Source of the DNA: Methylopila capsulata
GTDB lineage: Bacteria; Pseudomonadota; Alphaproteobacteria; Rhizobiales; Methylopilaceae
Assembly: GCF_016907975.1 (NCBI RefSeq)
Contig: NZ_JAFBCY010000002.1
Span: 558,001 to 622,000 of the forward strand
DNA length: 64,000 nucleotides
Direction: 5' to 3'
Position 1 is the stretch's first letter, and each line of letters begins with the position of its first letter. Of this stretch, positions 60,541 through 64,000 are shown in pieces. The notes beneath the pieces were generated by a model. That model did not search any database. It was not told the DNA's origin and was given only the letters and a program-made list of their open reading frames with translations. The position numbers and the translations under genes are program-made.

Positions 60541-61650
60541 TTGCGCATCGCCATCATCGCCCACTTGAAGCATCCGATCCGCGAGCCCTTCGCGGGCGGA
60601 CTGGAGACGCACACCCATCTCCTGGCGAGAGGGCTTCGCAAGCGCGATCACGACGTGACGGTGTTCGCCTCGACGCGATCGGACAAGACGCTCGGGCTCG
60701 AGGCGATCTGCGACGAGACCGCGCTCGAGGAGGTCGGCGTCGCGGAAGCGACCGACGTCGCGTTCTTTCGCGAGCACCACGCCTATCTCAGGCTGATGAC
60801 GGACCTCGCCTCGCGCGACTTCGACGTCATTCACAACAACGCTCTGCATTATCTGCCGGTCGCGATGGCCGACACCGTCGCGACGCCGATGGTGACGACG
60901 CTGCACACGCCGCCGTTCTGCTGGCTCGAAAGCGGCGTGCGGCTCTGCCGGTCGCCGCGTGCGACCTTCGTCGCGGTGTCGGAGGCGCTGCGCCAGCTCT
61001 GGAAGCCGATCGCGCCGATCGAAGGCGTCGTGCTGAACGGCATCGACCTCGACCGGTTCGCCTTCCAGGCCGAGCCCGACCCGGAACCCTATCTGGTCTG
61101 GTCCGGCCGGATCGTCCCCGAGAAGGGGCTTCATTTCGCCATGGACGCGGCCCGCATCGCGGGGGCGCAGTTGCGGATCGCCGGGCCGATCTCCAATCCC
61201 GAGTATTTCGCCGCCGAGATCGCGCCCCGGCTCGGACCCAACGCCGTCCACCTCGGGCATCTGGAGCACGGCCGCCTCGCGGAGGTGATTGGCGGCGCGC
61301 GCGCCCTGCTGTTCACGCCCTGCTGGGAGGAGCCCTACGGTCTCGTCGCCGCCGAGTCGCTCGCCTGCGGGACGCCGGTCGCGGCCTTCGCGCGCGGCGC
61401 CATCGCCGAGATCGTCGACCAGAACTGCGGCGTGCTGGCGCGTCCCGACGACGCCGAAAGCCTCGCAGCGGCTGCGATCGCGGCCCAGCGGCTTGACCGG
61501 CGCGCCTGCCGCGACCGCGCGGAACGTCACTGCGACGTCGACGTGATGATCGACATCTACGAACGCCTGTACCGCCGGCTCGCCGCCGCCCCTGGCCGCG
61601 CGGAGGCCAGGACGCCGATCGCCCGGTCCGATCTGGCCCTCGCGGTATGA
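60541..61650 (+). CDS. glycosyltransferase, GT4-type
   Basis: 369 residues from TTG 60541. The GT-B fold is clear: IAIIAHLKHPIREPFAGGLE at the start, NGIDLDRF and VWSGRIVPEKGLHFAMDAAR in the middle, and the donor site PCWEEPYGLVAAESLACGTP with its EPYG and E motifs. It would transfer a sugar from a nucleotide donor to an unknown acceptor. It overlaps the next gene by four bases. Confidence 0.9.
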   Translation: MRIAIIAHLKHPIREPFAGGLETHTHLLARGLRKRDHDVTVFASTRSDKTLGLEAICDETALEEVGVAEATDVAFFREHHAYLRLMTDLASRDFDVIHNNALHYLPVAMADTVATPMVTTLHTPPFCWLESGVRLCRSPRATFVAVSEALRQLWKPIAPIEGVVLNGIDLDRFAFQAEPDPEPYLVWSGRIVPEKGLHFAMDAARIAGAQLRIAGPISNPEYFAAEIAPRLGPNAVHLGHLEHGRLAEVIGGARALLFTPCWEEPYGLVAAESLACGTPVAAFARGAIAEIVDQNCGVLARPDDAESLAAAAIAAQRLDRRACRDRAERHCDVDVMIDIYERLYRRLAAAPGRAEARTPIARSDLALAV

Positions 61651-62600
61651 CCGCGCGTCGCCCCGACCCTCGGCGCCTCGTCGTCTGCGTGCCGGCCCGC
61701 GACGAGGCGGACCGCCTGCCGCGCCTGATCGCGGCGCTCGCCTCGCAGGACTGGCCGGCGCCCCTGCCTGTGGTCGTCGCGCTCAACAACACGACGGACG
61801 CCTCGCGCGAGGTTCTGGACGAGCTGAGCGCGCGTTACGCCGGCAAACTGGTTCTTCACGTGGACGAGGCCGTCTTCCCTCCGGACCTCGCCCATGCTGG
61901 CTCCGCCCGCCGCCGGGCGATGGACCTCGCGCTCGACCTGCTTGGCGGCGACGGCGGCGGGATTCTGCTGACCACCGACGCCGACGCATGTCCGCCGCCG
62001 CACTGGGTCTCCGCGAACGTGGCGGCGATCGAACGCGGCGTCGACCTCGTGGGCGGCGCGCTTGTGCTCGACGAGGCCGAGCCTGCGCCGGCTCTCGTGC
62101 GCCGGCGCTGGTCGGCGCTCGCCGCCTATTGGGCGGAGGTCCGGCGCATCGAGGACGAACTCGACCCGCGGCCATGGGACCTGCCGCCGCGGCACGGCGA
62201 CAACACCGGCGGGAGCCTCGCGGTCACGGCCGCCGCCTATCGCGCGGCGGGCGGCGTGCCGTTGCGCCCCACCGGCGAGGACTGGGCCTTCGTGATGGCG
62301 GCGCAGGCGACCGGAGCCCGGCTGGCGCACCCGCGGGACGTCTGGGTGCGGGTCTCGCCGCGGACCGCGGGCCGCGCGAGCGGCGGCATGGCCGCGGCGA
62401 TGGCCCGGCTTGGCGACCCCACGTCCGACGCCATGCTGCTGCCCTCCTTCGATCTCTGGCGGGAGCGCGCGCTGTGGCGCCGCGATCTGCGCCGTCGCGC
62501 CGGCGGCGACGCGCTGGTCGCGACCCTCGAGCCCGAGTTGCCTCTCATGCCCTGCGCGTTCCGGCTGGACGCGCCGGCGCCGACGGAGGTCGCGGCGTGA
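61647..62600 (+). CDS. glycosyltransferase, GT2-type
   Basis: 317 residues. LVVCVPARDEADRLPRLIAA is the GT2 start, and LLTTDADACPPPHWVSANVA carries the DxD metal site. TGEDWAFVMAAQATGARLAH is the conserved acceptor-side region. No membrane helices. Coupled to its neighbours by ATGA and GTGA overlaps. Confidence 0.88.
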   Translation: MTARRPDPRRLVVCVPARDEADRLPRLIAALASQDWPAPLPVVVALNNTTDASREVLDELSARYAGKLVLHVDEAVFPPDLAHAGSARRRAMDLALDLLGGDGGGILLTTDADACPPPHWVSANVAAIERGVDLVGGALVLDEAEPAPALVRRRWSALAAYWAEVRRIEDELDPRPWDLPPRHGDNTGGSLAVTAAAYRAAGGVPLRPTGEDWAFVMAAQATGARLAHPRDVWVRVSPRTAGRASGGMAAAMARLGDPTSDAMLLPSFDLWRERALWRRDLRRRAGGDALVATLEPELPLMPCAFRLDAPAPTEVAA

Positions 62601-63628
62601 GCCCGGCCCCCATCGGCTATTACGTCCATCACCAGGGCGAAGGTCACCGGCGCCGCGCAGCCGCCATCGCCGCCTTGGCGCCCGGTCGCTTCACGCTCAT
62701 CGGCACGGGGGTCGCGGGCCTGCGCGGCCCGTTCGAAACGCTCGACATCCCGGACGACCGCCCGCAGGCTGACGGCTTCGATGGCCGCGACGACGCCGCC
62801 GAGCGCCCGGAGGCGCTGCACTACGCGCCCTACGACCACGACGGCGTCCGCGCCCGGGCGCTCGCCATCGCCGGCTGGATCGCGGAACGGCGCCCCGCGC
62901 TGCTCGTGGTCGACGTCTCCGTGGAGGTCGCGATGCTCGCCCGCCTTTGCGCCACGCCAACCGTCTACGTCCGGCTGGCCGGCGACCGGTCCGACCCCGC
63001 CCATCTCGACGCCTTCCGCGGCGCGCAGGCCCTGCTCGCGCCGTTCGACGAGCGGCTGGAGGACCCGCGCACGCCCGACTGGGTGCGCGCCAAGACGCGT
63101 TACGTCAGCGGGCTGGCCGTCGCCCCGAAGCCGGCCGAGCCGGAGGCCAACGTCGTCATGGTCGCCTTCGGCCGCGGCGGCTCGCGCGTCACGGGCGCCG
63201 ACCTCGCTGCGGCGGCGGGCGCGACCCCGGAGCGGGAGTGGCGCGTCATCGGCCCGGGCGAGCCCCCGACGCCGTGCCCCGACAACCTCAACGTCCTCGG
63301 CTGGACCGACGAGCCGGAGCGCGCGATCGCCGCGGCCGGCGTCGTGGTCGGCGGCGCCGGCGACGGCGTCCTTGGGGCGGTCGCAGCCGCGGCTCGTCCC
63401 TTCGTCTGCGTGCCCGAGGACCGGGCCTATGACGAGCAGGCGGCCAAGGCCACGGCGCTCGAGGCCCTCGGCGCGGCGGTCGTCCGGCCGCGCTGGCCGA
63501 ACGCCGCGGACTGGCCGGCGACCCTCGACGAGGCCGGACGGCTGGACACGCGGCGGATCGCCGGCCTGCACGACCCCGCGGGCCTTGCGAAAGCCGCGGC
63601 CTTCATCCTGGATCAGGCGACCTCATGA
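62597..63628 (+). CDS. MurG-like (GT28-type) glycosyltransferase
   Basis: 343 residues from GTG 62597: IGYYVHHQGEGHRRRAAAIA is the GHxxR-type N-terminal loop of MurG-like enzymes. A C-terminal Rossmann part has MVAFGRGGSRVTGADLAAAA and VVVGGAGDGVLGAVAAAARP where the donor sugar would bind. It is coupled to the GT2 gene upstream and to the acyl-CoA dehydrogenase gene downstream. Confidence 0.85.
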   Translation: MSPAPIGYYVHHQGEGHRRRAAAIAALAPGRFTLIGTGVAGLRGPFETLDIPDDRPQADGFDGRDDAAERPEALHYAPYDHDGVRARALAIAGWIAERRPALLVVDVSVEVAMLARLCATPTVYVRLAGDRSDPAHLDAFRGAQALLAPFDERLEDPRTPDWVRAKTRYVSGLAVAPKPAEPEANVVMVAFGRGGSRVTGADLAAAAGATPEREWRVIGPGEPPTPCPDNLNVLGWTDEPERAIAAAGVVVGGAGDGVLGAVAAAARPFVCVPEDRAYDEQAAKATALEALGAAVVRPRWPNAADWPATLDEAGRLDTRRIAGLHDPAGLAKAAAFILDQATS

Positions 63629-64000
63629 CCAACCTCCCCGCCACCGCGCTGCGCTTCGCCCTGCTCGACGGGGCGCTCGCCGAACTGGGCGCGGCCTACG
63701 ACGCGAAGGGCGTCTATCCGGCCGACAGCGTCGCGCTGCTGGTCCGGTGCCGGATGCACCAGACCTTCGCTCCGCCGGCCGCCGGCGGCGAGGTTTTCCG
63801 ATCGGCGCAGGAGGAGAACCGGGCGCTGTTCGATTGCCTCCGGATGGTGGGGCGCGCGGACCTCAGCCTAGGCCGCATCTTCGAAGGCCACGTCAACGCG
63901 TTGAAGCTGTTCGCCTGGTACGGCTCGGAGCGTCAGCACAAGCGCCTCGCGCGGGATCTCGCGGCCGGCCGGCTGTTCGGCGTCTGGGCGACCGAACCGA
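63625..64000 (+). CDS. acyl-CoA dehydrogenase-like protein (N-terminal part, runs off the window)
   Basis: The first 125 residues are visible from ATG 63625, overlapping the preceding stop by ATGA. The stretch LRMVGRADLSLGRIFEGHVN followed by ALKLFAWYGSERQHKRLARD and FGVWATEP is the N-terminal helical and start of the middle domain of acyl-CoA dehydrogenases. It is the fourth gene of a coupled cluster with three glycosyltransferases. Its product may dehydrogenate the acyl part of a glycolipid-like product; this is inference. Confidence 0.82.
   Translation, partial: MTNLPATALRFALLDGALAELGAAYDAKGVYPADSVALLVRCRMHQTFAPPAAGGEVFRSAQEENRALFDCLRMVGRADLSLGRIFEGHVNALKLFAWYGSERQHKRLARDLAAGRLFGVWATEP

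Overview
The window is GC-rich, gene-dense DNA that reads as an alphaproteobacterium of the order Hyphomicrobiales (Rhizobiales). The evidence is a MucR/Ros zinc-finger regulator, a MocR regulator, several tripartite carboxylate transporter binding proteins, manganese catalase, a LuxI/LuxR pair and frequent ATGA-coupled genes. I cannot name the genus from sequence alone. Most of the window is chromosomal metabolism and transport. A 23.7 kb integrated island sits in tRNA-Arg(CCG).

Left chromosomal part (1-15447). A divergent LysR/SDR pair comes first. It is followed by a compact ECF41-type sigma factor locus: sigma gene, small membrane protein, NAD(P)-binding oxidoreductase and metallo-beta-lactamase-fold hydrolase. 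Three copies of the TGTCACA / CGTC promoter sit exactly where a self-contained regulon needs them. Next are a GntR / FAD-oxidoreductase / orphan Bug-type binding protein operon, a DMT exporter, a MOSC protein, and a TRAP transporter operon with a cyclase-family hydrolase inside it.

Island (15480-39190). It is bounded by a 45-bp perfect direct repeat of the tRNA 3' end, with a tyrosine integrase and an excisionase-like gene at the right end. The left half (16-26 kb) is accessory cargo: MucR regulator, SH3-type envelope protein and a divergent thermonuclease, a RelA/SpoT fragment, an RTX-repeat protein, and a quorum-sensing operon (luxR, luxI, enoyl-CoA isomerase-like gene, two small unknowns). 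It also holds an inactivated SOS peptidase gene, small paralogous ORFs and a DUF4258/HTH toxin-antitoxin pair with a large palindromic operator. The right half (26-39 kb) is phage-like: coupled genes for large virion-internal-like proteins, a serine recombinase, a 47-bp perfect hairpin, an unbroken chain of ATGA-coupled genes headed by a RepA-type AAA ATPase, then excisionase and integrase. No capsid, portal or large terminase gene is visible, so it looks like a satellite or a deleted prophage. A gene remnant lying just inside the left end has a diverged homologue just outside the right end, suggesting serial insertion at this tRNA.

Right chromosomal part (39191-64000). It holds a MocR regulator divergent from a molybdopterin oxidoreductase with repeated operator-like sites between them, a spermidine-synthase-like protein, an XRE-cupin regulator and RidA, and an MHS transporter with a MOSC / PDR-type reductase pair. 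An IclR-controlled catabolic cluster follows (cupin dioxygenase-like protein, two SDRs, MFS transporter) and converges on a complete TctABC transporter. A Crp/Fnr regulator, a ferritin-like stress protein and manganese catalase come next. The window ends in a cluster of three glycosyltransferases and an acyl-CoA dehydrogenase that runs off the edge.
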